In this document: positions 10,495-23,602 of the stretch, in pieces
Layout of the letters: each line of letters starts with the position of its first letter
Position numbering within the stretch: the stretch's first letter is position 1
NCBI RefSeq assembly: GCF_004027225.2
Contig: NC_046358.1
Location: 2,632,720-2,696,719, forward strand
DNA length: 64,000 bases
Direction of reading: 5' to 3'
From: Strigops habroptila
Taxonomy: Eukaryota > Chordata > Aves > Psittaciformes > Psittacidae
Position numbers and translations under genes: made by a program
Notes under the pieces: generated by a model
What the model was told of the DNA's origin: nothing
The model's database searches: none
The model's input: the letters and a program-made list of their open reading frames with translations, nothing else

Positions 10495-11359
10495 ATGGCT
10501 GGGATATACAGCTCTACTCTGAAGACCCTGGAGGATTTAACTTTGGACTCTGGTTATGGGGCAGGGGATTCCTGCAGGTCCCTTAGTCTCTCCTCTTCCA
10601 AGTCCAACTCCCAAGCCTTCACCTCTTCTCAGCACAGAGGCAACTGGTGGTACTACTCGGGCTCCATGAACAGTAGGAATAACAGCTGGGATACCGTGAA
10701 CACTGTTCTGCCGGAAGACCCCGAGGTTGCAGATATCTTTTCCAAGTGTCCTAAGCTGCCGGATCTAGAGGAATACCCTTGGACTGATGAAGACATTGGA
10801 AAAATACTCCGAAAAGGGAAGGGAGATGGCAACACCAAAACCTTTTCTCAGGAAGCTGTCAGGCGGCTCTCGCAGTTACTGAGGCGCGCCTTGATCAGGG
10901 TCTCCAGGGAAGCTCAGCGGCTGAGCGTGATGCACTCCAAGTGCACCAGGTTTGAGGTGCAGAGCGCTATCAAGCTCATCCAGAGCTGGTCGCTGTCAGA
11001 AAGCTGTGTCTTGGCCACCGTCAAGGCTCTTTCTTTGTACAGCATGAGCGCTGGAGACGGACTGAGGAAAGGTAAATCAGCCAGATGTGGCCTCACCTTC
11101 TCAGTGGGGAGGTTTTTCAGGTGGATGGTGGACACCAGGATCTCAGTCAGGATCCATGAATACGCAGCCATCTCTTTAACTGCCTGCATGGAAAACCTTG
11201 TAGAAGAGATTAAAGCTAGGGTTTTGGCAAGTCAGAGCCCAGATGGTGGAGGAGGGGAGATCTCAGCTGAAATCCTGGAGATGGTTATCAACAATGATGC
11301 TGAACTTTGGGGAGTGCTGCAACCTTATGAGCATCTCATCTGTGGGAAAAACGCTAATG
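10495..11359 (+). CDS. ABTB2: ABTB2 exon 1, coding part (partial gene)
   Basis: First coding exon of ankyrin repeat and BTB/POZ domain protein 2. It was recognised from the N-terminus ([16 protein letters not shown] at residues 11-26), the [20 protein letters not shown] stretch at 57-76 and the long conserved block at 186-288. The paralogue ABTB3 (BTBD11) shares [11 protein letters not shown] but has a different, longer N-terminus, so ABTB2 is the better call. Residues 1-70 are Ser-rich and probably disordered. Residues about 95-187 read as an H2B-like histone fold and about 193-288 as an H2A-like one (see findings). The ATG is the first in frame: a TAA lies at 10480-10482. Its context has C at -3 and G at +4. 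The exon ends after the first base of a Gly codon; the reading frame continues into the intron only to a stop near 11463. Ankyrin repeats and BTB lie in later exons outside the window. BTB proteins of this kind are expected to be CUL3 ligase adaptors; the cellular role of ABTB2 is poorly defined. Confidence 0.95.
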
Positions 11360-11463
11360 GTAAGATCCAGCTTTTACCATATCTAATCTTCATACCAGCA
11401 AAATTTACACTGATCATTGATCCCTATGGATTTGGGGGCTTGGGGATTTTTCTTTTCATCTGA

Positions 11464-14400
11464 ACTGCATCGTGGTTGTGGTTTGTGTGTGTGTAAAGCA
11501 GACATGATGGTGTGTTACCAGGCAAGAAAGATCCTGCTTCGTGCTTAAGATGTACCAGTTATGAAAGGTGCAGAGGCTGTGGGAAACCAAGCCCTGTTGT
11601 CCCAACAAATGTCTCCTGACTTTCTCCCAGCTGCTGTTTTGAACATTTTTACTCTAACTGGCGTGTAAACACGCTTCTCTATAACCATTAGATGAAATTT
11701 GCTTTACAAGCAACTCTTCAGAAAATACCACTATTGTTTTTAAACAAAATTTAGGTTGTAGTGAGTCTCTTGTAATTTCAATATAAAGAGGTTAGTCCCA
11801 CAAACAGCCTGGAGAGGGAAAACAACATTCATTTATTTTTTTGTGGTAGTAAAATTCAGTTTCTGAACAAAAACTCGTAACTACACATAAGTGTTACTTT
11901 CGACTTCCTTCTAGTTTAGCAGAAACCTGTGTTGTAATTACACTTGTGCAACAAACAAGAGCCTGTGCTTGGCTTGCCGAAGCGAGTATGTGGGCTGGTG
12001 CCTCAGTAATGAGAATAACATGGCATTAAGGTACTTACCTCTATAATTTGTTTAGAAAGCAGCCTTTTTGAACAGTTAAGCAAATAAGCAGATAGAGGAA
12101 TGTTGGCGTCTGCCTGTGAGACTGAGGAGCAGTTTGGAAGGTTTAAGTCATGACAGTTCTGCTCAGAAGCCGTGCTGTTTATTTTGCATTGTCACACTGA
12201 GGAGTGCTGTAATTTTTCCATGGAAAACTTGGAGAAATGTTCAATTTAGAAAACTCTTCTGTGCACCACACACAGCTGAATGTCTTCTGCTGTAACCTCA
12301 TTGTTACGGTCAGATATTCCATGCCTAATACCTTTGTGATTTAACTCTATCAACCCAAGTGGTTTGGTCCTCTTCAAAAAATAAACTCATGGTGAGAGAC
12401 AAGTTAAAGGAGAGGATTTTCTCTGAGGGAAAAAGTATACCCTAGGTGTATTAGTACTGAAATACTTTGTCAGAGAAGGGCTGACTCAACTTCTGCTCCT
12501 TGGGTGCATTGATTTCCTCCACTTATCCTAAACCAAAGCAATAACATCATAATGCAGATGACTAGTGGATAGGTGCAGGGACTGGCCTCATAGGTCAGCC
12601 TGGTTTGAATTACAGCATAAGAGGATGGCTGCTCTTATGGTGCTCACAAAACCTCTGTATGCACTCTATCTGCCCTCAGTCTACTGTCAGTGTTACTAAA
12701 TGTATGTGAAATAAATGTGAAGAGCCCTTTGGGATGTGCTCTTGGCACTGGTACAAGACATAACTGTAACTTTCAAAGTCAATCACAGGCACCTACTTTT
12801 TTAACTACAAGCTCTTAGATGGGTGACTATAAAGGTATGAGGATGTCTTGTCCTCTGCCAAAACACTTGTCAGAATTCTTTGTGTACCATGGGAGTACTT
12901 GTCACCAGGTCCAAAAAAAGGACTCTGTTTCCTCTCTTGTCCCTATTTAGGGAAGCTGGAGTAAAATGGTGTGGTTCTGTATAGTAAAACACACACCTCA
13001 GTTGCTCTCTGCTCAGTGCTTCTACCACACAGGTTCTGTGTGTAAAATGGAGAGGAAGTCAGTCCCTCAGTGCCTTTTTTCTGAAGAGAAATCTTGGGAA
13101 AATGGCAGTGATTGAATGGAAGCTGGTGTTCAATGGGAACAAGAGTGACAGTGCAGGGAAATGCTTATAAATATTCAAACCACCAAATGGTCAGTTATGA
13201 TAACGGCTGCGGAGTGTCATACCCAGCAGTTGCTGGCCACAGAAGGATTGGCTTCTGTTGCCTCTTTTGTTGTCCCTGTCTTTCAGATCAATCCTGTCGA
13301 TAATTGAATGCTTTTTTTAAGTCTGAAAATTGAATAAACCCCCACATGAAGGTATCCTGTGATCTCCTGTGACAGTCTGTCACTAGTATTTTACCTGACA
13401 CAAGTCAGTGAATCTTCTAAATGGCTTTTCTTGCAGTTGTAAGACCACAAATGGTTTTATCTGGATGCAAAAAAGCTTGAAATAACTTCTTTATTCTTCT
13501 CCCCATAGGAATTGTAAATGAGGAGCATTCACATCATGCTCCTCAGTGCTTTCAAATGATCTTGTCTTTTACATTAATTTAAATCTGAGGTAGATCTAGT
13601 GGTAAAATAACTGGCTATATTCCAGTATAAAGAAGAGGAAAATTTGCTTTACTGTCATTTTTATGTCTTTTCTAGTAAGAGAATTTTAATAGAGTGTTTG
13701 TAAATGGTGAGCTTGGCATATGTTTGTTGGGTTTTGTTTTATAGCACCGAGTTTAATGTTAGAGGTAAAAAGTACTTAGAGGTTAAGTTCTAACTCCAGT
13801 CAAGCATTGCAATCTCTGGATGAAATCCACGGCAGCGTACTACACAGAAGATTGCACTGGATTATCATAATGGACCTTTCTGGCATTATGATCTATTGAA
13901 TATCATTTTCATTATTAGATCAGGATAGTGTGCTGCTTGGCATCTAAGAAACAGTAAGTAAATACATTAATCTTCATAAAATCTTCAAGAGACTGAGGTT
14001 TAGACCTGTGTTTCTTCATACAGTGACTTAATCTCCCATCAAGACCATAGTCCAGGCACTGCTCTGAAGGCTTTAGAGGCTGAAAGCTGAATATTCTGTA
14101 TTGCAACAAATGCGTTTACCCTTCACACACCAGGTGTTGATTCAGACTTTAAAACTCTACATGCTTAAGGGGAATTTTAATACCATTTTCAAGTAAATAA
14201 TAATCTGTGGCTTATTCATTCACCCTTTGTGTGAAGCTATTCTTTAATTGACTGTTCGCTGCTTCCAAGAGACATTTTCTGCTGTCATTGTGAGTTCTGG
14301 CTTCACACTTGGGACTCGGTCTCTGCCTTGGGAAGGATGAAGGAACTGAGATGATGGAACATCATCTGAGCTTGTGGCCCTAAGGAATTCTGTAAAGCTC

Positions 14401-17154
14401 TCTGGGTGTATTAACGACTCCAAGAGCAAAGTGGTTTTAGACAGGGTCTAGGCGAGATGTTGCAAAAATAATGTGATGCAAAGCTGGAAGGAAAATGAAA
14501 CAGCAATAATGATAAGCAGCTACTGAACAACATAGCCACTGGAAGGTAAAAAACACAGTCCTATAAATTGGAATGCATGTTTTCTATTTTTAATTGTATG
14601 GAGATACATGATCTGCATTGCTTTGATGCAGCTAAAGTAGATAATGTATCTGGTAGTTTCACAGGGATTTTGAGATGTGCTAATTTTGAATGTTAGAGTC
14701 TATTAATTTCAAATGCTTTTTGGGAAATGAGGGGAAATGCAAAGTTGGGAATGTGCTGCTTTTACTTGATGTTCCTGTGTTTGGTGTTAGAATCTGAACT
14801 GTCAGCACTGCAAATCCATTCTGATGTTACTGCCCTATTAACTACAGCACTTACGTTGTACTTAACTATGGGGTTATTGCCAAACACTCCTGCGACAGCC
14901 AGTTCACCTGCTGGGCTATTTAATGCATCAGCACATCCTGGTGCTCTGTAGATGTAAGTGTTGACAGATGTGGTTGCGAGGAGGAAAAAAGGGGGGGAAG
15001 GGAGAATTTAACTTGGTAGCATTGCTTCTTCATGTACTTCTTACCTGAAAAACTTGAAGTTCTGTCTGGACAAATTAATCCAAAAATCAGCTGTTGGCTT
15101 GTAGAAACAGAGTCTGAAATAAGCTCTGTCTGTGTCTTGAGGCATTTTTCTTACAAAGGAGTTGAGGGGGGAAAGTGTGACCTTTATCATGGTGGGAGCG
15201 AATGATTTGAACTCGGTAAAATTAGACCAGAGATGAATTTGTTTCTCTGCGATGCCACACACTGTGCACACCCTGTCAAAGCATGGAGTTTGTATTTAGT
15301 ATCACTACCTAACCCTATTTTCTCTTCTATTTCTCACTAATAGAGGTTAAAAATTGCATCTGATTTTTAACACTGAGGATTTTTAGAGCTATGCCATTCA
15401 AAAATTTCCCTTTTCTAGTTACCAAAATGGTCTGAAATGATATTTTTATTTCCCTGTAGTCCTGGTACTGTACTGAAATCCAGCATGGGGAAAAAAAATG
15501 TGTGGCATTTCAATAACTTAGAATGTCCTTTTGTTATCTGAACTGAACAAACTGGTGTGCTCATAAAGAGCCTCATCAATTTTAATAAGCTATCAGCTCC
15601 ACAACTATTCAGGGGAAAAACTGCATGTTGGAAGAGGGGCATTTTGGGGAAGAGAACTGCAAATGCAATCAATAAACCAAGTGGAGTAGGAATAGAAGGC
15701 AAATACAGCAGTACCACAGATGGCTTGCAAATCATTTAAAACCATATACTAAACAAGCGCCTCTGTCTTCTGTGTTGTCATATCTGAAGCTGTCATTTGA
15801 AACAATATTGCTTACTGAGGATTCCTGGGCAGGGCTATGATAGACCTATGTGCACATTTCTATGTGAGATGAGCTGCTTGTAACTCTGATCCCATTTAAA
15901 CTGCGGTTTCTTTCACCCCTGTGTAAATGTGCCCCCAGAATACCTTGTGTGCTTCTACTCCTACACGTTCAAGGGCTTGGATTTATATCCACAAACCTAC
16001 AGGGACAAATTCTTTAAGCCCAAATGTTAGTGCTTGTATATACATGCTCACCTCCCTTACAAAGGCAAACCACTAGATGCACAATTAGAAATACAAACAT
16101 CTGCAGATATGCATCTTGCTTATGTTCAAGGGTAGATCAAGTAAACCTAAAATGCTTCACCCCCCCTTATAGTGGGCTTTATGTGTTTATATATATGTTT
16201 TATTTAGTGATGGTAAAAAAAAAACTTCATTAATGAAGTTATAATGCTTTAAATTAATCCTTCAAATTGCTGATATTACACCATGGCAATAGAATTTGTG
16301 TCCTTTCAGTTGGTTAAGGAGCAAGTGCTGAAACTCCCTCAGTGTACAACTATTAGCAGCAAATGCTGATATTTGGATTTCAAGTGCAATTGGTGTCAGT
16401 CAGCTTAACCTTGTGAAACTGAGGAGTTAGGCCTGTGAAGAAGGAACCTCTTGCAGAGAAAAGCCTGCGACCTGTTGTGTCGAGGCTGAAGTCTGTTGTT
16501 ACTGCTAATGCCAGGGGTCTGAACAGAGCAAATACTGTTAAGACCAGGACAGAATTTTATCCTTGGTGTGTAAAACAAAGCTTTACAAATTGCTTCCTTT
16601 GTCTTGAGACCAGCACTCACCCAGTGCACGGATGTTGTGTATATTCTAGTTGGTTTCAAATGTTAAATCCTACCTAATTTGGGGCTATTCCAAAACTAAA
16701 TGCAATAGTACCATAGGGTGGCAGTGATTTTTGAATAAATTGCGTTTTGATGATGGTGTTGAGATGAAGGATTTCTTTACAGTGAAAAATCTTGTTTGGG
16801 TATTAGTGGTGTTGTCATGTTTTCTTGTTGTAATGATTTATTTCTGCTGATGTACCTGATATGATTCAATTGGTTCAGTTAATGGTCTGTTTAGAGCTTC
16901 CTTACTTATCTGTTTCATTTTTCTTTCCCTTTCCCCACCTTGGTATTGTAACATATGATCATGCAACACTGCAAGGGAAATGTTTAAGTTTATAAAGCCC
17001 TCTGTGTGAAATCCAAGTAAACTACTGGAAATGCTTACTTAAAATAGACTATAAAATTCACTTTTGGGCTTAGGACTCAAGCACTTAAATAACTTTTGGA
17101 AAGAACTGAAGCTCAAAAGTGCCTGCTTGGGAGCTTAATCCCAAGATCTTCATG
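11464..17154. other. Repeat-poor 5' part of intron 1
   Basis: About 5.7 kb downstream of exon 1 without any CR1 copy. It contains a short GT run at 11485-11494 and an 18-bp palindrome at 16223-16240. Open frames are short and unremarkable. The lack of insertions near the promoter may reflect regulatory constraint, but that is inference. Confidence 0.5.
16223..16240. repeat. Perfect 18-bp palindrome
   Basis: AACTTCATTAATGAAGTT equals its own reverse complement. It follows a run of ten A's and lies in AT-rich sequence. It contains a central ATTAAT; no transcription factor can be assigned firmly. Confidence 0.85.
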
Positions 17155-17747
17155 ATGATCAAAAGGAGAGTGACCAGCAGGTCGAAGGAGGATCCTGCCT
17201 CTCTATGCTCTGCTCTTGTCAGACCCCACTTGCAGCACTGCGTGCAGTTCTGGTGTCCTCAATATAAGAAGGACATGGAGATGTAGAAAGTCTAGAGGAG
17301 GCCACGAGGATGATCAGGGCCTGGAGCACCTCCCATATGAAGACAGGCTGAGAAAGTTGGGGCTGTTCAGCCTGGAGAAATGAATCTGCATGGAGACCTC
17401 AGAGCAGCTTCCACTATCTGAAGGGGGCCTAGAAGGATGCTGGAGAGGGACTCTTCCTCAGGGACTGTAGTGACAGGACAAGGGGTGATGGGTTTAAACT
17501 TAAGCAGGGGAGGTTTAGGTTAGATATAAGGAAGAAGTTCTTTACCGTGAGGGTGGTGAGGCACTGAAATAGGTTGCCCAAAGAAGTGGTAAATGCTCCA
17601 CCCCTGGCAGTGTTCAAGGCCAGGTTGGACAGAGCCTTGGGTGACATGGGCTAGTGTGAGGTGCCCCTGCCCATGGCAAGGGGGTTGGAACTGGATGATC
17701 TTAAGGTCCTTTTCAACCCAAACCATTCTGTGATTCTATGGTTCTAT
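17155..17747 (+). repeat. CR1 LINE fragment, nearly 600 bp
   Basis: One of the longest young CR1 copies here, in sense orientation with the gene. It begins in the region equivalent to GACCAGCAGGTCGAAGGAGG, passes through the CAGTTCTGGTGTCCTCA and AAGTTGGGGCTGTTCAGCC blocks and ends in TTCTGTGATTCTATGGTTCTA. It carries the GACATGGGCTAGTGTGAGG marker (subfamily A). Confidence 0.93.
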
Positions 17748-20692
17748 AAAATGGAAAAATAAGACAAAAGGTTATATTAATCCTGTGATCTTAAAGTCAA
17801 TATGTTGTCCTTTCTTACGTGAACTGTAATGTGAACAGGTATTTATCTTGAGCAGTTTGTCCATTGCGCCAGCAGAATTCAAATGAAGAGAAACAGGCTT
17901 CTAAACGCAGTAAACCCACTAGATACTGACAGTGCCCAGCAAATCCCTTGGCAGTCTTTATTCTTCATGTTTGGGAACAAGATCAAAACAACTCTTTGTT
18001 TACATTTAGGCTTCATTTTGCATTTAGTCAGTGGTAAGTTTTCAAGGCAATATATGTGGTCCCTATTTCTAAACATTTTCATTGTAACTGGCTCAGGACT
18101 TTGCAGTTTTACCCTCTGGACATTAAGAAAATCCTCTCGCATTGACTTAAGTTCTGCTCCTCAGAAGAAAATGTCCGTTTGCTCCCATTGAACAATGAGA
18201 GTTCAGGCTGATGAACAAAAGAATAAACCCAATAATTTCTTGATGCTGCTTTTATTTTAATGGGATTAATTTACATGTTGTTTTGAACGTAAGTGCCTAA
18301 CATGGCATTTGGTTAAAACGAAGTAAGCCTGAGGCAATGGTAAAACCAGTACAATGGGTGGCTTCATGCTTTCTTAATTTACAAATTGGGACAGAAATAT
18401 TTCAACAGAACTGATTCCTTCCCTTATAGAACAAGAGCTACATGAAAACCAAACTGTTGGACCTTGTTGGGGCATCTAAGTTAATTTAAGGATTCCAAGT
18501 TGTGCATTTCTGAGTGAGGAGAGCCTTTTAAATGGAGTCTTCTTGTTGGCAGCACAAGCCTTATCACAGGAAAGCAATAATAGACAGAGGAAGGGTGCAC
18601 AGTGCATAGATGCTGAAAGGTTTGTTCCTTTCACCCAAACACATCCAGACTTGCCTTCTGACTTAGGTCACAAACCAAGCTGGAGCTGTGAGCTCATTCT
18701 GGTCCCTGGGAAAGGTTTGGCTACAACGGGTGTGACTTGGTACGCTTGGCAATGGGAGCAAGGAGAGACCAGGGCTGGGACAGGCCAGCTGTGGGCAGGG
18801 CATGGCTCAGGGTTGTTTGTCACCCTGTAATTACAGTGTCTGCCTGCTGCCTGCCAGGGTGGTGGTGGCAGCTTTTGTGAGCATGGTATATGTGGGATAG
18901 AGTTAATAGCGCGAAAGGAGCTTGTGAGGGAAGGGTATGCTGTAACTGCTGCTGTCTTTAGCAGTGGAAACTGAGGATCAGTCCTTTCAATTCAAGTTAA
19001 ATGGAATCTGAGCTAGAAAATCCTTGTCTAGCAAAACCTACTTGCTTCTACGTTACTTGCAAATGAAAGTCCCCTAGAATTGTAAACTTCCTCCTCATCT
19101 GCTCAAAGCCTGTTACTTAATGATGTGATTTCATTAGCTATAGTCCAGCTGATGGTTTTTGTGGTGGTCCTTTAGGAGGCAGTTGTTTGGATTGGCCTTT
19201 ACTATGATCTTAACATGAAACAGTTCTTTGAAACGCATTCATGAGAGATGAGATTGTGGACTGTAACCTGTGAGAATCATTAAACCAGGTCACAGGGATT
19301 GCTGTGAACGTGCTTACCTTCTTCCTGTTGACCAAGCAAAAACTGTCTGGTGTTATTCATATGGGTTTGACCCAAACAACTCATTGGTTAGTTGTGAGCC
19401 TGAGCACTTGTCCATCTTGTTCTGGTTGTTTAATTATAAAGCCTGGACCATTTCTTCCTTAGAACTTGTTTGATGTTCACCAGGCACTTAACCTGCTTCA
19501 CATCTGAATTGAGGAGAATACCAGCTTCTGGAGGATGCTGCAAGGGCTCATTCAGTCATCTGTGTGAAGTGCTTTCAGCCTGTGAGGCGACAGGGACAGA
19601 AGAAGGCAAACCATCTTCTCAGTCATCTTGGGGCAGTGTATATGGATGTATTTCATGTGGGGCTTTCTCCCTGCACTAGCTATGCTGTCTTACACTGAGA
19701 ATGTGCATCTCCATTTGTTTGCTTATCTTATGCACAACCAGCAAGTCAGCTATTTGAAAAGTTTGTGAACATGAAGGGGAAGTCTAAGCCCTGATTAATT
19801 TTTTTAATTAGTATTTTATATTAAAAAATAAAGGTAAAAAAGTTTTCAAGTGACCAACAGGACACTTTTTGTGGTGTTGCAGGGACACAGCAGTCATAAG
19901 GAGACTGCATTTGGCATTCTGTATCCAAAAAATGAGAAAATCTTGACAAAAGCAAAGAAAGAGGGGAAAAACTGTGGAAAATATGATTAAGTAATTGCTG
20001 TAGTTTTTGTGTAGCAACACCAAGATGCTTGAGTTTTTTGTGGTATAATCATGGGCTGCAGACTAAGAACTGAAGCCAAATAAACATTTCTGGCCAGCTT
20101 TTCAGCTCGTGCATATAGATTTATAACAACTGATAAATTTGCTCTAGGGCTTTGCAAGATCAAAGGAACTGTTGTTTATTGTATTGGGATGAGAGGAAAG
20201 GAACACTATGGAAAACATAATCTGCTTGTCCCATTCTTTAGTGTTTATAGCATTAGGGTCCACGTTGGATACTTCTGTTACTTTTCATTCCTAGCCCAAT
20301 CTGCACTTTGTTGCCTGGGACCTGGAGAATAAAGAAGAAAATATGACTGTGTGTTTATGCTGGGACTTGGACATTAAGGAGATAAACATGCAGAGGCATA
20401 ATTATCTATTATTTTCTTGATCCTATATAACTCTGTCTTTTCCTGCTTAGTTCTAAGATGACAGTGAAAAGATTTTCTTCTAATATTTACGTTTTCTTGC
20501 TTGTGAATAAAGCACATTACTATTGCAGCGGAAGGGCAAGAGCTGAATATTGGCAAGAAGCTAAAGCAGGGAATTAGGCCAGTTTCACTTCATATTCTTT
20601 CTTTAAACTTTTGGGGTTTTGATTATTTTGTTTGCTTTATTTAAATGACTGCCCTATACTTCATGCAGCACAGACTCATGTCAAAACTAGTA
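17748..20692. other. Intron 1 sequence without recognised features
   Basis: Non-coding AT-rich sequence. A near-palindromic AT stretch lies at about 19793-19835. No gene or named repeat is seen. Confidence 0.45.
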
Positions 20693-21103
20693 GAATCATA
20701 GAATCCTAGAATGGGATTGGGTTGGAAGGGACCTGAAAGCTCATTTAGTTTCAACCCCCTGCCACAGGCAGGGACACCTTCCACTAGAGCAGGTTGCTCC
20801 AAGCCCCATCCAACCTGGCCTTGAACACTGCCAGGGTTGGAGCATTGACAGCCTCCTTGGGCAGCCTATCCAGTGCCTCACCACTCTCAGTAAAGAACTT
20901 CTTCTTATATCTAACCTGAACTTCCCCTGTTTCAATTTATACCCATCACCCTCATCCTATCACTACAGTCCCTGATGAAGGGTCCCTCTCCTTCATCCTT
21001 ATAGGCCCCCTTCAGATACTGGAAGCTGCTTTGAGGTCTTTACGCAGCTTCTCTTCTCCAGGCTAAACAGCCTCAACTTTCTCAGCTTGTCTTCATATGG
21101 GAG
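20693..21103 (-). repeat. CR1 LINE fragment, 5'-truncated
   Basis: Antisense CR1 3' end (AGAATCATAGAATCCTAGAA) with the CACCTTCCACTAGAGCAGG marker of subfamily B, continuing to AGCTTGTCTTCATATGGGAG. It has small deletions relative to the other copies. Confidence 0.92.
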
Positions 21104-23602
21104 TAGATGAAAGCAAAAACCCACTTTTCTAGCAGCTTTTAGGCAGTTTGCTCATCTGAAACTTTGGTTCCACTTGGATGATCCACTGATAATCCTGCAG
21201 ATTCTTTTAACCTGAACCAGTGCATGTCTTGACATTCCCTGATGCGTGACGAGGTGGTGTGAGGACACCGCTGAGGCTTGTGAGAAGCATGTGAGGTGTT
21301 CCTGTGGTGGGAACACACATGTGGAAGTGGAGCGCACTCCTCTGTGCACCAGGAGCTGGAGCATGACTTTAGAGCTGTCTTTTGGCAGTCTTTTATTCTG
21401 TACTAAATTTAGGAAGAATCAGTAACACAAGTCACCAGAAACATTTAATGGACTGGTGCAACCTGTGAGTTTGCTCTTGGAAGAGCTCATCTTTCTGCCT
21501 CACAACTGGTTGAGAGGTTTCCTTTTCATTTCTCTTTCATTTTTTCTGCTGTTTCCTGAGATAATACCACAGATCTAACCAAAACCTTGAGGATGGATGG
21601 ATGTTGTAATAATACATAAGGAAATATGCTTCCTCTGTGGGGGTGGCTATAATTTCTGCTTAATTGCTCATTGAATTTCTGCTCTTTGGTTTGAATGTTA
21701 TCTTCCCTCCGCCCCCCACACTGCTTTGTGCTCAACTTGCACTGGCAGTTTTGTTTAGTCTAGAGATCATAAAAATGGCTCTGGAGCTGAACTGGTACAG
21801 CTTTATCATGGTCTTAGTATGGTTTCTGGTACTTTTATTATATCACATTTATAAGGTGTCTTTGGATGTTTTCACTGAAGTGATGGTTGAACTTAGAGTG
21901 CAGGGAAGAAGATGGAAAACTCTAATAGCAACCAAGACATACCATCTTTATTGCTTTTAATAAACCATCTCATTCTGTGTCAGTATATAAAGACTTCTAA
22001 AGCTTGTTTATGGGCTCTCTTCCTTTATTTTGTTTTCCAGTAAGTGTTATCAAAAGTTCTGCAGTATAGTTGGAAGTTTTGGCTTGAGTGAGTATCACTT
22101 TTGTTTGAACTTAGAAGATACTTGAGGGTGGTGACAGTAGGATTGTCCAGTAGAAAATGTGTCAGAATTGGTGTTAATGAACTGTGACTGAAAGCAAGCT
22201 CAGGATCTATGGGAGAAGTGCTGGTTACCTTTAAGCTTCACCTTGCTGGAGCGAAAGGAATCATTTCCATTAGGTTTATTGGGGCTTTACTCAGGATCCA
22301 GGTTCGTGCATGGTGCAGGTAGGAGAAAGGCAGAAAGTCAAGAGATTGAATCAGAAATGTGAACTAGGCTCAAGGGTTAAAAAATGTAGTGTGTTTATTG
22401 ACCAGTGTTGAGAGACCAGAGAGTTTCATTATGAAATAAAGCGGTGGCTTATGGATTTTAGTCTGTGATTCCTTACAATAACAAAGGAATGATTTTACTT
22501 ATCGGAAAAGACTGGATTTTCTTCTGAAGCAGTTGCCTGGGCTCTTCCTCTGAAATCACTTGGATTGGGGCCATGTGTTTGTCTGAGGAAGTTTTATTTT
22601 AGTACTTTGTAATAAACTTAAGGGCTTTACACCTCGAGGCGGGAGAAGCTTTGATGGTGACTATTCATTCCATGGAAAACCTGGACGTCCTGTTGTGTGT
22701 GCTGGGAGGCAGGGGGGATTTAGAGCATCTATACAGGGAGCTAGTTTTGTAGCTGCACCCGTCAGTGTGATGTGGGTGACTGGTGTGTTCTTGTTCATAT
22801 TATTCCATGAAAAAGGTGTGTCCTTCCCCTTAACACACCCTCCCCCCCCATTCTCTCATGACAATGCCAGATGCAGAGTCTCTTATTAAAGCCATACGAG
22901 GAAGATTCATGTTTAACACTACATTTCCCAATGGAAAGCAACCCTGGAATTATTTCTGAAACCTTTTTCCTCTGTGTATAATCTCGGGTCTCATATTTTT
23001 GTTGCTAACATGTGGAAACGCCACTTTCACCATAGGTTGTTTTGTGGGATGACGTATGTGCTGCACATCAATACATTTGGGGAGGGGACTGTTTTGCTTT
23101 GATTTTGAATGTTCCCAACGACCTGTGACCTGCTGGAATTGAATGATAAAACAGTGTGAATTTTCTTCTACCTTGACAACGATCCAGAACATCATTTTCC
23201 TTTTATAGCACGATGCTGCATACGTAAGGGGGTGTGATTGTGGTTTTTTATGTTCGCTGCAGAAGGCCAGAGCTTCCCCAAGGCAAGCACAATTTATACA
23301 TTAAAATGAATCGAATTTATTAGCATGAAGGTAACTCTTGCCATAGAGCCAAGATAATACATATGTTCTGGAAGAAGATCCTAAATTGGCACCGGGCATT
23401 TGGCCTACCACCATCTGCAAAGCCTGCACTCCAATTTTCTGCTGTTGCCATGGGCTGCAGACTCAGACAGGAAATCATGGTAGGATGGGAAAGGGTCCAA
23501 AATACACACAGCTAGTAGAAGGTTTGCAGTTAAAAGTGAGGCAGAGAACAGACTATCTGTTCTGCCGAACAGGCAGCGCAGAGTGAAACTGGCTCGTGTG
23601 TT
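21104..23602. other. Intron 1 sequence without recognised features
   Basis: AT-rich non-coding sequence with short C-runs near 21713 and 22843. The 98-codon open frame at 21664-21960 is Leu/Val-rich but has no splice context or known motif. Confidence 0.4.

Noticed and set aside
10495..11359. Alternative assignment of the exon to ABTB3 (BTBD11)
   Set aside because: ABTB3 shares the [11 protein letters not shown] motif and the histone-like region, but the N-terminal residues and the lack of the long Gly/Ala/His-rich insertion before the [13 protein letters not shown] block favour ABTB2.
11360..11463. Continuation of the ABTB2 reading frame past residue 288
   Set aside because: The open frame runs on for 34 codons, but the donor GTAAG at 11360 falls exactly at the conserved GKNAN-G position and the downstream residues do not look like ABTB2. 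Treated as intron.
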